Positions 22,598 through 36,870 are shown, counted from the stretch's first letter. The stretch: 64,000 nt of DNA from Aselliscus stoliczkanus (GCA_033961575.1 CM066727.1:122376434-122440433), one strand, 5' to 3'. The notes: generated by a model from the sequence alone, not told the origin. A program made the numbers and translations.

Positions 22598-25330
22598 CCA
22601 TTTGTATGTCCTCTTTGGAGAAATTTCTATTCAGGTCCTCTGCTCATTTTTTTAATTGGATTGTTTGTTTTTTGTTGTTGTTGTTGACTTGTATGAGTTC
22701 CTTATATATTTTGGATATTAGTCCCTTAACGGAGGCGATGTTTGCAAAAGTCATCTCCCATTCTGCTGGTTGCCTCTTTATTTTGTTGATGATTTCTTTT
22801 GCTGTGCAAGAATCTTTTTAGTTTGATTTAGTCCCATTCATTTATTTTAGCTTTTAATTCCATTGTCTGTGAAGTCAAATTCATGAAATCCTCTTAGAAC
22901 CCATAAGTTTAGTACCTATGTTTTCTTCTATGCAGTTTATTGTTTCAGGTCTTATGTTAGGTCTTTGATCCATTTTGAGTTAATTTTGATACATGGTGAC
23001 AGATAGCAGTCTAGTTTCATTATTTTGCATGTGGCTTTCCAATTCTCCCAGCACCATTTATTGAAGAGACTGTCTTTTCTCCGTGGTATGCTTTTGGATT
23101 CTTCATCAAAAATTATGTGGGTTTATTTCTGGGTTCTCAGTTCTATTCCATTGGTCTGTGTATCTCTTTTTCTGCCAATATCATACTGTTTTGATTATTA
23201 TTGCCCTGTAGTACGAGCTGAATTTAGGGAGTGTGATACCTTGAGCTTTGTTCTTTTTTCTTAGGATTGCTTTGGCACTTCAGGGTCTTTTGTGGTTCCA
23301 TACAAATCTGATGATTTTTTTGTTTTATTTCTTTAAAAAATGCCATTGGTATTTTGATGGGGATTGCATTAAATCAGTATGTTGCTTTGGATAATATGGC
23401 CGTTTTAACTATGTTGATTCTTCAATCTATGAAGACAGGATGTATTTCTATTTCTTTGTGTCTTCTTCAATTTCCTTTAAAAATGTCTTATGGTTGTCAG
23501 TGTATAGGTCTTTCACATCCTTAGTTAAGTTTATTCCTAGGTATTTTATTCTTTTTGTTGCAATTGCGAAAGGAATTTTTTTTTAATTCCTTTTTCTGAG
23601 ATTTCATTGTTAGTATATAGGAGTGCAGTGGATTTTTGTACATTGATGTTATGTCCTGCAACTTTACTGTATTCGTTTATTGTTTCTAATAGCTTTTAGG
23701 TGGAGTCTTTAGGGTTTTCTATAATAACATCATGTCATGTCATTTGCAAAAAATGACAATTTTAACTTCTTCATTCGTTATTTGGATGCCTCTTATTCCT
23801 TTCTCTTGCCTGATTGTTCTGGCTAGGACTTCCAATACACTTCCAATACTGTGTTGAAAAGCAGAGGTGATAGGAAACAGCCCTGTCGTGTTTCTGAATG
23901 TAGAATGAAGGGCTTCAGTTTTTCACCATTAATTATGATATTAGCTGAGGGTTTGTCATATATGGCCTTTATTATATTAAGGTACTGTCCTTCTGTACCC
24001 ATTTTATTAAGTGTTGTAATCATAAATGGATCTTGTATCTTGTCAAATGCCTTTTCTGCATTTATTGAAGTGATCATATGATTTTTATCTTTTATTTTGT
24101 TTATGTGGTATATCACATTGATTGATTTGCATATGTTGAACCATCCTTGTGTCCCTGGGATGAACCCCACTTGGTCGTGATGTATAACCTTTTTAATGCG
24201 TTATTACATTCTATTTGCTAGAATTTTGTTTAGGATTTTTGCATCTGTATTCATCAGAGATATTGGTCTGTAATTTTCTTTTTTTGTTGTATACTTACCA
24301 AGTTTTGGTATCAGGATACTGTTGGCCTTATAAAATGTGTTAGGGAGTATTGTCTCTTCAATTTTTTTGGAAGAGTTTGAGTAGGACAGATTTTAGATCC
24401 TCTTTGAATGTTTGGTAGAATTCATTAGTGAAACCATCTGGTCCTGGACTTTTATTTTTGGGAAGGATTTGGATGACTGATTCAATTTCCTTACTGTTGA
24501 TCTGTCTATTTAGGTTTTCTTTCTTTCTTTTTTTTTTTTTTTTTGAGGGCAGTGTCACTGGCCCTCATATGTGGGACCGAACCGGGGCCGCTGGCTTCCA
24601 AGGCCAGCGCTTAACCACCGCGCCACTCGGCCGGCCCTTATTTAGGTTTTCTAATTCTTCATGATTTGGCTTAAGAAGGTAATATGTTTCTGAGAATTTG
24701 ACCATTTCTTCTAGGTTATTGAATTTGGTGGCATATAGTCCTTCATAGTATTCTTAGATAATCCTTTGTATTTCTGTGGCATCCATGGTAACTTCCCCTC
24801 TTTCATTTCTGATTTTGTTCATTTATGTCTTTTCTCTTTTTATCTTATTGAGTCTAGCCAAAGGTTTGTCAATTTTATTAATCCTCTCAAAGAACCAGAT
24901 CTTTGTTGCATTAATTTTTTTTCTATTATCTTTTTTGTCTTTTTGTTCTCTATTTCGTTTTTATTATTTCCTTCTGATTTCATCTGATTTTTATTATTTC
25001 CTTCCTTCTGCTGACTTTGGGTTTCATTTGTTCTTCTTTTTCTAGTTCTTTAAGGTGTAACGTAAGGTTATTTATCTGGGATTTTTCTTGTCTTGAGACA
25101 GGGCTGTAATGATATAAATTTCCCTCCTAAAACTACTTTTGCAGCATCCCAAAAATGTTGGTAGGATGTATTTTCATTCTCATTTGTTTCTATGTATCTT
25201 TTGATCACTCCTCTATTTCTTTTTTGACCCATTCTTTAAAAATATATTGTTCAATCTCCACATATTTGTGGTTTTTCCTTCTTTCTTTTCTTTTGGATTG
25301 AGTACTTCTTAGTATCCCATTTTATCTCCT
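22598..25330 (-). mobile_element. L1 ORF2 region, reverse, with SINE inside
   Basis: Large reverse L1 segment. The reverse-transcriptase part of ORF2 is readable on the minus strand at 24170-23823 ([36 protein letters not shown]) and 24558-24358 ([20 protein letters not shown]). It carries frameshifts, lacks its 3' end, and is interrupted by a short SINE at 24521. Confidence 0.88.
24521..24638 (-). mobile_element. Short tRNA-derived SINE
   Basis: Reverse copy of the head-only SINE ending at GCCCTC plus A-tail. The exact 14-base target duplication TATTTAGGTTTTCT is at 24507-24520 and 24639-24652. Confidence 0.9.
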
Positions 25331-26379
25331 TTATTGACTTTTAGCTTTACTCTTTGTCCTGTTTTTTTTGTTGTTGTTGTTGTTTGTTGGTAACCTCTAG
25401 AGGTGGCATTATGCATCCTTAACATATCACAGTCTACTTTGGAATTAATTTTATGCTATTTTATATATCATGTCAGAACTTCTAAAAGTTCTAATGTTAG
25501 AACTTAAAAAAATATATCTCCATTTACCCACCTCTTGACAGTTTTACTTCCTTTATATGATATAAACCCCACAATACATTAAGCAACCATTTTCTTTTAA
25601 AGAAAATAAGAAACAAAAGAAGTCTTTTATATTTACCCTCAGATTTACTTTTTCAGCACTCTTTAAGCCTTTGTGTAGATCCAAGTTTCCATGTGGTATC
25701 ATTTTCCTAAAAAACTCCATTCACTATTTCTTGTAGTGCAGGTCTCCTGGTTATAAATTCTGTCAGCTTTTTATTTATCCTTTTTAAAGGATATTTTTGC
25801 TAAGATGTAGAATTCTAGTTCAGTGGATAATTTTTCTTTTAGCACTTTAAAGATGTCATTGTCTTCTGGTTTGCATTTTCTTAATGTGAAGGCAGCAGTC
25901 ATTTTTATTGCAATTCCCATATATGTAATATGCCATTTATTCCCTGCTGCTGATTTTTTTTTTCTTAATCTTTTGTTTTTAGTGATTTGACCATGATGAG
26001 CCTAGCTATGGTTTTGTATATTTTCATTCTGGTTCACTGAACAGTATGGATCTATGGATTTATAGTTTCTTCATATTTGGAAAAATTTTATCTTTTCTTC
26101 ATATATTTTAAGCTGCCCTAATTTCTTTCTCATCTCTTTCTGTGACTCCAAATTCACATAATATTTGACCACTAGATCAAATGGGGCTTTGTTTATTTTC
26201 TCAATGTTTTTTCTCTTTGTGTTTTAATTTGCTTAGTTTCTTTTGGCCTATCTTCAAGTTTACCAGTGTTTGTTTTTTCTGCCACGTCCAATCTACTGTA
26301 AGCTTATTCATTTCTCTGACAAGATTCCCCATTTGTTTGCTTATTATATCCACCTTTTTCTTTAAACTTTTGAACATAT

Positions 26380-26414
<35 letters not shown>

Positions 26415-27740
26415 TTTTAAAGATTTTATTGGGGAATTGGGGGAGGGGAACAGCATTGGGGAAAGGGTGAAGGGGAACAGACAAGTTGCTGTCCTTTTGT
26501 TCTACAGTCTAGTTGCGGAGGATGTTGCTTCACTGGCACATATTGGTATCATCATCGCGCTCTTCCTGGATGAGGCAGATCTGTCGCCAGCCTCTGGATG
26601 GTCACTCACTGCGGCTATTGGCAGCTCACGCTGGCTGCCAGCAGCTCACGCTGGCTGCCGGCCACTCACTGTAGCCTATGGCAGCCCACTGCAGCAGGGG
26701 CTGCAGCCTACACCGTCGCCGGGGCTTGCATAGCCCAGCTCCAGGTGGAGCTGTTGTTAGCTGTAGAGGGTAGTGTCACTGGCCCTCGTATGTGGGATCC
26801 GAACCGGGGCCACTGGCATCCCCAAACCAGCTCTTAACCAATGCGCCACTCGGCCGGCCCTGAACATATTTATAATAACGGTTTTAATGTCTTTGTCTGT
26901 TAATCCCAATATCTATGTCATTTCTGGGTCAAATCTTATTGCCTTTTTGTATGTCTCACGATTTTTTTTTTTTTGTATGCCCATTCATTGCTAAGTGCGA
27001 TTATGAATTACTTTATCATCTTCTAAAAAGAGTTGAGTTCTGCTTTTGTTAATTGGTAAGCAATTAACTTTCTGCTAGCCCAGCTAGATTCTGTTGTGGC
27101 TTGAATTTAGAATTCATAGGGTAGATCTAGAGTAGCCTTCACTCTTGGGCTGTAGTACTATTTTCCTTTCTAGTGTCTCTGCTAAATGGAGAGTTCAGCA
27201 AGGTCTGCCCAGAACTTGAACATCTCTCAGTACCATGGAACCTCTTAATCTTTGTTCAGCTCACAGTCTCCCAGTAATTGTTCTCTGCTAAACCTTGTTG
27301 CCCTGTGAATAAGCAGCTTTGTATTTGAGCAAAGACTCAAGGCGACACGTAGGCAAATTTCTTTGGGGGGAAGGGAGGTTCTGATCTTCAGAGCTTTTCT
27401 CTCATACCAAGCAGTCAAAACTTGAGCCCATTAGCAGTTCTGAATTCTAATTTCTGTTTTCCTTTGCCCGGCGGGACTGCTGCTATCTCCTTGGGCTCTA
27501 TGTCCTTTTGCTATGGTCTGAAAAAGGCTTCCAGGTATAAACCTGGTTGGAATTTGGTACTGATCTCATTTGTTTCCATCTCTCAGGATTTACAACCCTG
27601 TGCTGTTTCTGTACAGTATCTAGAAGCAGTCACTTTATATATTTTGTATGATGGTTTTTATGTATGGCAGGGGTATCAGTCCGATAACTGTTACTCCCCC
27701 TGTCCAGAACTGGAAGTTCTGTCAAGTGGAACCTGATAAG
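25331..27740 (-). mobile_element. L1M 5' region, reverse, with long SINE inside
   Basis: Probably continues the preceding L1 toward its 5' side. ATTGTCTTCTGGTTTGCATT at 25859 resembles the ORF1 region of old L1M. The AATGTCTTTGTCTGTTAATC phrase at 26887 and the GC-richer stretch to about 27740 fit its 5' part. No intact ORF1 is seen, and the right boundary is uncertain. Confidence 0.5.
26384..26860 (-). mobile_element. Long tRNA-derived SINE (T+ type tail)
   Basis: Complete reverse copy with head at 26860, body with two direct CAGCTCACGCTGGCTGC-type units near 26625-26660, and a TTTA-repeat tail at 26380-26416. The exact target duplication TGAACATATTTAT is at 26371-26383 and 26861-26873. Confidence 0.9.
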
Positions 27741-27824
27741 CTAATTTCAAAATTCATGCAGATGATTTAAATGTGCAAGAGTTAACCAAGAAAAAAAATG
27801 ACAAGAAAAAAAATTAGAAGAAAC

Positions 27825-28850
27825 TTTTTAACTAGTTTTCAGTACACAATATAAAACTACAGAAATTAAAATATGGTAATAATGGCACAGGATTAGGAAG
27901 ATAGGTTATAGAAAGCCCAGAAGCAGACCCATATATGTTTTATGATGGAGATGGCATTTTTAATCAGTGGGGAAGTGGATGGACAATTTAGTACATAGTT
28001 AAGATCATTGATTTTTATTTGGAAAATTTTCAAGTTGGACCATTATTGCACAGAATACATTTACAAAAATTGCAGATGAATTAAACAACTGAACATTAAA
28101 AGTAGTCTAAGTGATACTACTCTTCCTCCAAAGGCATGGACAGTATATTGAAATGAATATCGAGTGTCAGCAGAGCAACTGTTTCTCCCTCTAATATTTG
28201 AATTTTAAATGTATGCGATGGACTTAAATAATTAAAGTTCTGTATCAGTCTCTGTGTCCAGTACTTATCGTGAGCTTTTTCCTGGAACATAGACTTACTC
28301 CATGTGGCACAGAGATGGTCCCACTACTGTAAGAAGAGATGAATAGCTGTGTTCTCTGCATGACCCATTGTTTATGACCATGCATCTTAATTTACAGAAA
28401 TAGTTTTAAGATATACCATCTAGTGGAAAATATATTCATGCTTTTAAAATATAAATTAGTATTGTCTTTTTAGACATCAATGTGCAAAATATATAAGGAG
28501 TCTTTGTTATAGTGATTCCACAACTAGAAATTTATCCTAAATAAATACGCTTTTGTATTCAAAGGAAAAAGCTATGTATTCAAAGGTATTGATGTCAGTA
28601 TAATTTATAATGGTGAAATATTGGAAGTAACCAATTCTTCCAAATAAAGAAAACTGGTTAAATAAATTTAGATTGTTATGTAGCCACTAAAAGGAGTATA
28701 TGCAAGTAATGACTTGAGAACATGTTTATGTTGGGAGGAGGGCAAAATTCAGAACCATGACTATAATATAGAAGGCCTATACATGAACAAAAGATAAAGT
28801 ACTTATCACACACAAAATATTAAGCATGATGGGACTACGGACTTTTTTAT
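27825..28850 (+). mobile_element. Old L1 3' region, forward, degraded
   Basis: Phrases of the ORF2 end (GCCCAGAAGCAGACCCATAT at 27917) are followed by an L1M/HAL1-like 3' portion near 28500-28850 (GAAAACTGGTTAAATAAATT). It may be two fragments. Confidence 0.6.
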
Positions 28851-29204
28851 TTATAGTATTTCCCAGGGTTTTTTTTTAACAAGTAATTTTTCTTTAATGA
28901 GTATTGAAGAAAACACGCATCACTTAAAATATATATACGTAGGTGAGAAGTATTGCCTCTTTTCAGTGGTAAAAGAATCCTTCTAAAAGTTAAAATGACT
29001 GTAGTGCTATATTTTCTAAACATAATGTATACTGTGGGTTAACTTAGGTTTCTTTTAGGTGTTCTTAGTCAAAAATAAATAGAGGCTAATGAGACAACTT
29101 TTTCAACGTTATCATTTTTCCAGCATTAATTTTTAGGTGGAAAATCTGCCTTTGATTTACACTTGTTGGTAGTGTTGCAAGTGCACATCTGAATTGCAAA
29201 GATT

Positions 29205-29295
29205 TTTCTTTATTGTGGTAAAACATACAGAATATAAAATTTACCATTTTAAGCATACACTTCAGTGGCATAAGTATGTTCATCTTGTGTGACAA
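29205..29295. mobile_element. Old LINE 3' fragment
   Basis: TTATTGTGGTAAAACATACA followed by AAATTTACCATTTTAAGCAT and CACTTCAGTGGCATAAGTA. This is a widespread old LINE-derived phrase. Orientation left open. Confidence 0.5.
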
Positions 29296-29382
29296 ATTGC
29301 AAAGATTTTAAACGTCAGCTCTCACTGGCTATAATATTAAGTTAGTCCCAATTCCCTTAAAGAATTTTTTCTTATGCCCTAA

Positions 29383-30220
29383 ACGTTTATTGAGGACCTA
29401 TTCAGTGTCATGCACGGTGTCTGGGATACAACCGTTAATAAGACAAATGTGGTTTCTCTCTCCTTGAAACATACATTCTGTTAGGGAAGCAAACAGAACA
29501 TGTAGTTGTAAGTGTGAGGTGTGAGTAGGAGGTATGCTAAGGTCACCTCCTGGAAGCTTATATGCAGTGGGGAAGGAGGAGGGCCGGTGGGGTCCGGGGT
29601 TGTTCGGGAAATGAGGGAAGCAGAGGCTTGAAGGAAGAATGAGATCCTTTCGGTATTTTAAACTAGGTAAAGAGTAGGAGGCAGTTTTGAGGCCCAAGGA
29701 GCAAACAGCAAGTGAGGAAACACTTGAGGCAGGAGCTAGGACCCAAGAGAAGAGGGGTGTGGTGTCAGGAAGAGTCAGGTGATGAAGATCAAGAGACAGG
29801 AGGGCAGATCTTAGAGAGCCCCATAACCAGTGGTAAGATGTCAGGCATTTTCCCAAGGAAAATGCGAAACCACCAAAGGGCTTTAATCTGAAAAATTTAA
29901 GATTTAAAGATCACTTCTGTTACATGTGAAGAATGAAAGACAGCAGAGCCTGCTGTGGTTTGAAGAGACAGGGACTAATAATGGATTGAAATGTGGGGGG
30001 CTGGAGGAGAAAGAGGAATCAAGCATGACTCCCAGGTTTCTGGCTTGAGCAGCCATTTGCTGAGAAAAGGAACTCTGGGGAAGAAACAGTTTGGGGAGGA
30101 ATATGATTAGTTCAGATTTGGACAAGTTCAGAGTCAAAAGCGCCTGCAGGATATCCAAGAGAAGTCACTCAGTAGGCAGTTGTACTGAAGGGTGGAGATC
30201 CCAGGAGAAAAGTCTGGTCA
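29383..30220 (-). mobile_element. L2 LINE, reverse
   Basis: Reverse L2 phrases in order: TTATTGAGGACCTATTCAGT, GTTAATAAGACAAATGTGG, AGGCAGGAGCTAGGACCCAA, GCATGACTCCCAGGTTTCTG and CACTCAGTAGGCAGTTGTAC. Confidence 0.75.
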
Positions 30221-31850
30221 TATAATTGGTAAATGATCCAACAAATAATTAGCATGTTTCATAGCATACTTAAAGGTCTTTATGTCTCTTTTATCTGCCT
30301 GTTGTCTCTCAGCGGTTGCAGGAATAAGTCCTGTGAATGCAATCAACAACAGATGGTTTTTCTTCTCATGCTGACCAGCACTTAAAAAAAGATAAATGTT
30401 TTGGTTATTGCCTTGAACTTCACCTTCAGTATGTAAACAGAAAATCCCATCAAAGCAAACTCTGAGACTGGCTTTTTTTTATTTTTATTTTTTATGAGTC
30501 TGTGAAAGTTTTAGGTCTGAAAGCAAACCGGACTCTCCCATCATCCAAATAGAAAACGGTGGCCAGGGTGGTTGTAAGTGTCATCAGCTGGGCAGTTACA
30601 AAATTGGTCCTAAAATTCAGGACTCTGCATTCACTGGGAAGTCTTATTTCCAGTCCTTTTTGCTGCTTCCCCCTGCTATTCAACAGCTGCTGGCTTCAGA
30701 GTACCTCTTACTAATGATCTGTTTCTTATGTGACATGGAACAGGCCCACTCAGGTCTCAGAGTCCTGGCAGCCAGAAATTTGTTTTTATGGAATATTTAT
30801 CCTAACGATAAGAAATATCCAAATGAAAATTTTGATTTCTTATGAAAGCACTTTAAAACTTCCCATGCTTCATGGACCCATTTGGCTCTCTAATGAATGA
30901 ATAACTATGTCTGTGCATATAGATATACAATTTTACATACAGTTTTAGGAACTCCATGGATTCCAAGTTAAGGACCCCCATTATATAACTCTTGGGATAC
31001 TTTCAAGGACATGTCAACCAGTTTTTCTAGAATTCCTTCTTTCTAGAAGTTCAAGAATTTCCTGATTCTCTCAAATGGATTCTCTCAATACCTTTTAAGG
31101 CATTGAATAGTAGTTCAGTTAACTTTTCAAATGTCTTATAGGGAGTCCACCTCTGCTGGTCCATTAGTCACTGTTGACTAATGTAATATCCATCTTAGTG
31201 GCACACTCTCTGGAAGTTTTACAAGGCGCTGTTGCTACTGAATTAAAGAGTTGTAAATCCATTCATGTCTCAGTAGAAATTTTACATTTTCTGAACATTT
31301 CTTACAATTAATAACACAGTTAGATGTTGTTTGAGTCCTGACAAAGAAAGGACTGCGCTCTCCTGATCAAAGTCCAGGCAAAGAGAGGCCTGTTTTATTG
31401 GTGTTAACTTATTTTTGATGTATCTCATTAAAAATAAAAGTGGGGCTGAGATAAAAACCACCGTTTTGACTTTCAACCCCTCCAAAGGCAAAAAAACATA
31501 CATAGAGGGAGCATATGCAGGGATTACAAGGCAGTATCCCGAGGAGGGGGGCCTTCACCCTGAGTCCCGCTTTGATCATGTGGAGTGGGAGGGAGAAACC
31601 TCTCCCTCTGGCGCCAGCTTCTTCCCAGCCGCCCCCTCCACTCTCCACTTGTCTGATGTTCACATTCCCTTCATTTCTTTAGCACGGGGGAATTTCTCTC
31701 AGGCTATAGCCGCTCCTGCTCAGGATGGATTCTAAGTGTCCAGGATACGTCCTTTTCATTCTTCACAACTTTCTTTAAAATCCTGTTTCTTCTGTGGAGC
31801 TTCTAATGATAAATTGGTGCAAACTCTTTTCATATCACTATCTAAAATCA
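30221..31850. other. Intronic sequence, no gene seen
   Basis: Contains a 63-codon frame on the minus strand (30683-30492) whose peptide I do not recognise, and GC-richer sequence near 31530-31730. No splice-supported exon is seen. Confidence 0.4.
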
Positions 31851-31854
31851 TATT

Positions 31855-32015
31855 ATTCGTGTGCCCTCTCTCCTTCCTCCTCCCTGGATTGAAAGCCTCA
31901 TGAGGACAGGGATCTGAGTCTCATTCGCCACCACATTCCTTTTACCCAGGACAGTACCCGGTGCCTGGTTCTAGCAGGTGCTCAGGAAATATTTGAATGA
32001 GTGAATGAATGAATG
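31855..32015 (+). mobile_element. L2 3' end
   Basis: Forward L2 terminal phrases: GAAAGCCTCATGAGGACAGG, CAGTACCCGGTGCCTGGTTC and GGTGCTCAGGAAATATTTGA, then a GAATGAATGAATG end. Confidence 0.8.
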
Positions 32016-32227
32016 TCCTCCCCTCTAGACTCCTCGAGAACACTGACTGCACACAGATGTTCATTAAAGGGCAGTCTGGTGGTTAGCCAGTCTCAGAGCT
32101 CGATTACGTGGTGTTCCACTTTAGAACCTTCTGTGGTTACACAGAAGCCACAGAACTTTCGGTGCTCTAAATATTTTGGCCAGTAGAAGAAACTTTCATT
32201 TGTGTCTGAGGCTGAAGCAGTGACCAA

Positions 32228-32460
32228 GAGGTTTGGCTATGGAGTCGGATTGGTTCATATCTTCCTGGTTGGGTGACTCTGGCTGTCACTGAACCTTTAT
32301 GTGCCTCAGTTTATTGGTCTGTGAAGTCAGGCCAGCAGTGGCACCTGTTCTGTAGGGCTAACTGAGGATGGAAGGAGTTGCTATAGGTAATGTGTTAAGA
32401 ACAATTGTAGGAGCGCAGGTGCTCAATAAATGTAGGCAGGTGAGTGATGATGATGGTGGT
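32228..32460 (+). mobile_element. MIR SINE
   Basis: Forward MIR phrases: CTGAACCTTTATGTGCCTCA, a TTTATTGGTCTGTGAAGTCA tract, and AGGTGCTCAATAAATGTAGG. Confidence 0.75.
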
Positions 32461-32469
32461 GGTAGGATT

Positions 32470-33987
32470 TGGCCAACACTATTGTAGGGTGAGTATTTTT
32501 GAACTTTGTTTTTAATCTGATCCTTGCATTTTATTAGTTTTTTTCATCATTGCTTTCTTAAAATGTAAGAAGCAGGTCATCTCTCAGAAATATTCTTACC
32601 ATTTGAAATAGTCACAGTAAGTAGCTTTTTTAAAAAAAGATAAGTCTATTAAGAAACACAATTGGATTCCTTGTATTAGTTGTTCACATTATTATGTAAA
32701 GTTCATTTTCATGGGGATACTGAGTAGGTTTTCTTTACCTGTAGGGTCTGTGTAAAATAAATTTCATCTATTTGCAGCATTTCTATAACACTGCCCTTCA
32801 TATTTTAATCTTCATCACATATCTTCTGGTGGAAAAGATTAATAAAATGTTGTTATAAAATCAAACTGAACTACCAGCATGGAAGATATTTCCTTGCAAG
32901 TTTATTTTCTTGAATTTTTAAAGATTATTTTACGTAGAACTTAATTGTGCTTCTATGTCCCCTTTCTCTTATATGGCGAATTCATAAATGCCAGATTCAA
33001 AGTTTCTGTCACAAAGGATTATTTTTAGGCCTTAAGAACAGGGAGAGCAGAGAGGAGACAGTGAAAGAGAATATCCACACCCATAATTGATGACTTTGAT
33101 AGTGATCTGAGCATAGAGGGAAATATAAATAAAATTAAAACATAATCAGTCTATACCTAAATCTGTCTTTAGCAAAAATACTATCCATAGTTTCCTAATA
33201 GTCTTTTTTTTTTTTTTTTGGTCTTCTGTCTATCCTAAAAATGCACTCAGGAGAAAAAAACGTTCTTGGAAAGGATCTTAAATGAAAAGAGAGCATAAAA
33301 ACAGTAAACGAGATGTCTGAGAATTTTCCCATTTGTTTTTAACTATGTGGATGGTAGCTGTTTCCATGAGGGAGCTTCAGTTCTATATAAACGAGTTGTC
33401 CCCTTTTCAGTGCATTGGAATTCTCTGGCTTCCCCATGCCCAGGAAATTATCGGCTTGGAGAATTGGTCCTCCTGTTGGTGATATGATTTAATTTTAATT
33501 CTAAACACACCAGCCCTTTCTTTACAAAAAGCTCAACTACAGGATTGGTAGGATGAGTAAGTCATAAAGGTTCTCTTGGGTCGTATGGATAACACCACCA
33601 GAAAATGACAGATACTGAAGAAAGAAATAAAGAATACTTTAAAAAAACAAGGTACTTGACTTGAAAGGATGGCAGAGATGAATCAGAGTCCTAGAAAAGA
33701 TGCCATAAAGCTAAATTATTTAAATAAAAGAAAAAAAGGAAAAAGAAACTTCGTTAGTCTACGTCATGTATTTTAATTTTTTAATGGCCTGTCAGTGTCA
33801 TTTGTCGTGTTTATTTTTAGTTGAAAAGATGTTGGTTGCAGAATATGGTTCGCTGCATGGTGTGTTAACAGTGGTCTCTGATATTTAATATGTACAGTCT
33901 GACTTGTGTGTGATGGGGGGTGAGGTGGGGGGATTGTGATTATCAGGAGCCTTTCACAAAAACAATCTTCTTTCTTGGTCTTTCCAG
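32470..33987. other. Intronic sequence before third POC1B exon
   Basis: AT-rich, with a poly-T run near 33209. No gene seen. It ends with the acceptor TGGTCTTTCCAG at 33976-33987. Confidence 0.5.
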
Positions 33988-34095
33988 ATTTTCACCTGAT
34001 GGAAGGCTAATTGTATCATGTAGTGAGGATAAAACTATTAAAATTTGGGATACCACAAATAAGCAGTGTGTCAATAACTTCTCAGATTCTGTAGG
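33988..34095 (+). CDS. POC1B: POC1B coding exon (probably exon 5)
   Basis: Encodes most of WD repeat 4: [20 protein letters not shown] and then [16 protein letters not shown]. The first base completes the lysine split across the junction. The last two bases are GG of a glycine completed by the next exon. The donor is GTAAGTCC. The preceding intron is about 15.4 kb. Confidence 0.96.
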
Positions 34096-34200
34096 GTAAG
34101 TCCATTCTATTTGTGCATTTATATAGGGTACTGTGCTAAGGAGACATTTAATTATTACAATTTGAATAAAGAAATGAGAGTAAAGAAATCAGAATATTAG

Positions 34201-34401
<201 letters not shown>

Positions 34402-34794
34402 TAAACTGACAGACTAACCTCAGTGTGGCCCTCTTACTGAGAGTCATGGCTGTCTTTGAGCTGAAGAGAGAACAGTCAACCCCATCAACAGCATGGTCTG
34501 AGAAGCTAGGGTTGATGCCAGAATGGAGAGGGAGGTGCGGGGGAGGACCTTAAAAATGATGCCAGGACTGTAAAAAATAAAAGAACTTACTGTGAGATTT
34601 TCATACTCTTTATCTATGCTATATGAGAAGTCAGAGATAGAAACCGGCTCAGGAGGAGTTATGTGAGAATAAATACTGTTTTAACTGCTGGAAAACAACA
34701 TCCTATTCTGCCTATGTATTGAGGTTAAAAGAGAAATGAATCAGTTCCTGGTTTATATTGGATTTATATTCAATTCACATTTCCCTTTCTTAAT

Positions 34795-35010
34795 AAGTGT
34801 AATATTTACCACATAGCTGACACTGTGCTACATCCTCACAGCAGCCCTAAAATGTATTATTATTATTATTACCCTCATTTTAAAGATAAGGACATAGAGG
34901 CTTAAAGAGGATAAGTGACTTGCTAAAAGAATGATGGAACTGACTTGGGTTTTTCTGTTTATCAAAGAACAAATTTCGATCACTGTATTATACTGCCTCC
35001 TCTTGGACAG
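34795..35010 (-). mobile_element. MIR SINE
   Basis: Reverse MIR phrases: TTACCCTCATTTTAAAGATA, then AGGATAAGTGACTTGCTAAA. Confidence 0.7.
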
Positions 35011-35420
35011 ATGGTGTACAGAAATGAATTCTCAAGCTGGCAAGCCCTCTCCAGATATATTGCCACACCCTTCACCCCTTGGTACCAGGCCACTAAATGG
35101 TTACTAAATTTAGTTTGAGGCTAGGCTATATACCTTATGTGAGCCAATGGTAATCAACTATTGATTGTTTTGGGAATATATCTGAAGATTTTACAGTTAT
35201 GTTCTTAACAAGTTGATCTTTCTATGACATTCATTTTTAAAGCTATTCTATCTCATTAGCCAGAAGCTTAAGCTGTATGATGCCAAACTATTTATTTGTT
35301 TAAATGAGCTATATGGACTTTTGGTGTTGTGGAGGCATTGCCTCTAATTGATGCTTGTTTTCAACCTAATATTGCTAATAGGGTCAAGGGGCATATTTAG
35401 AATTAAGAATTGTTCTCTGA

Positions 35421-35801
<381 letters not shown>

Positions 35802-35817
35802 AAGGACATACGGTATT
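35802..35817 (+). repeat. Target-site duplication copy 2, decoy splice donor
   Basis: AAGGACATACGGTATT, followed by the ancestral intron continuation AACACTAAGAG. One C-to-T difference from the exonic copy. Confidence 0.88.
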
Positions 35818-36294
35818 AACACTAAGAGTTTTCCTTTTTAAGTAATATATATTTTAAAGTTTGATTCATTTTATTATGTCTTTATTATTTGTCCAATTGT
35901 AGCTAGCATACATTGTTGCTATCATAAACATGTTTTTTGCTTCCAAGGCTATGTTTTTTATCCTCTGGAAGCAACCCTTTGAAATATCATTTATTATAAT
36001 TCTTGTGAAAATCAATGTGTATCTTTCAGTGGCCATTTGATTAATCCTCCACTGCCATCTTCATCACGATGTACTTGATAGGTTTGACTGTGTATAGGTG
36101 AAGTGGTGATAGATAAATTTTTTTCTCTACTTCTAATCTTTCTTCTCACATGGAGGCCATCCCACTAGCTCTGACACAGCCTCTCACACCCGCCAGTCAC
36201 TTCTTTCACTACTCTGCTGAGATTAAAAGGAGCAGTTACACAAGGAGAGCCCAGTGCCTTCTACTCTTGGGAGTCCTCACTGTTTTCCTCTGGT

Positions 36295-36524
36295 GCTTTT
36301 TTAAATTTTTGTTATTTTGGTGGGTGGGCGAAGCCCACCATCGAACAAGCAATCCTGTTGTTAGGAGCACGTGCTGTCACCAGCTGAGCTATCCTGCCAC
36401 CTGTTGGCAGCTCAGCTTGGGCGCAGCATCACTGGCCCATGTGGAATGAAATTGGGGCGGCCCTGTTGCTCAGAGCTCGTGCTCATAAGCTAATTCTTAA
36501 CCAATTGAGCTATTCGGCCGGCCC
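36295..36524 (-). mobile_element. Dimeric tRNA-derived SINE
   Basis: Reverse copy with two tRNA-like units. The head is at 36524 with CGGCCGAATAGCTCAATTGG. The second unit begins AGGATAGCTCAGCTGGTGAC near 36395 and ends at GTGGGCTTCGCCCACC. The target duplication CCTCTGGT is at 36287-36294 and 36525-36532. Confidence 0.85.
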
Positions 36525-36781
36525 CCTCTGGTATTACTTGTGGGGAAACCTGCCCTTGTCCAGTCTGGCATGTGATGAGTTGCTCAAATCTGACTCATTG
36601 TAAGATTCAGTTCTAGAAAGCCCATTTGCCCATAAATAAAGCCACATTCTTTCTTTACAAGCCTTTATCAGTAAGAAAGATGACATTTTGGCTCTCATAT
36701 GCCTTATTGTATGTCTTATTTCTCAATTGATTTAGAACCCAGTGGAGAAGGGAGGTCCTATTTATTGAACCTGTTCAACCT

Positions 36782-36783
<2 letters not shown>

Positions 36784-36870
<87 letters not shown>
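36784..36870. repeat. Compound (CT)n(CA)n microsatellite
   Basis: About 45 bases of CT with small interruptions followed by about 20 CA units. Confidence 0.95.

Noticed and set aside
30492..30683. 63-codon minus-strand frame with a protein-like peptide
   Set aside because: I considered a retroposed gene fragment, but the similarity does not extend outside the frame and I cannot name a parent.
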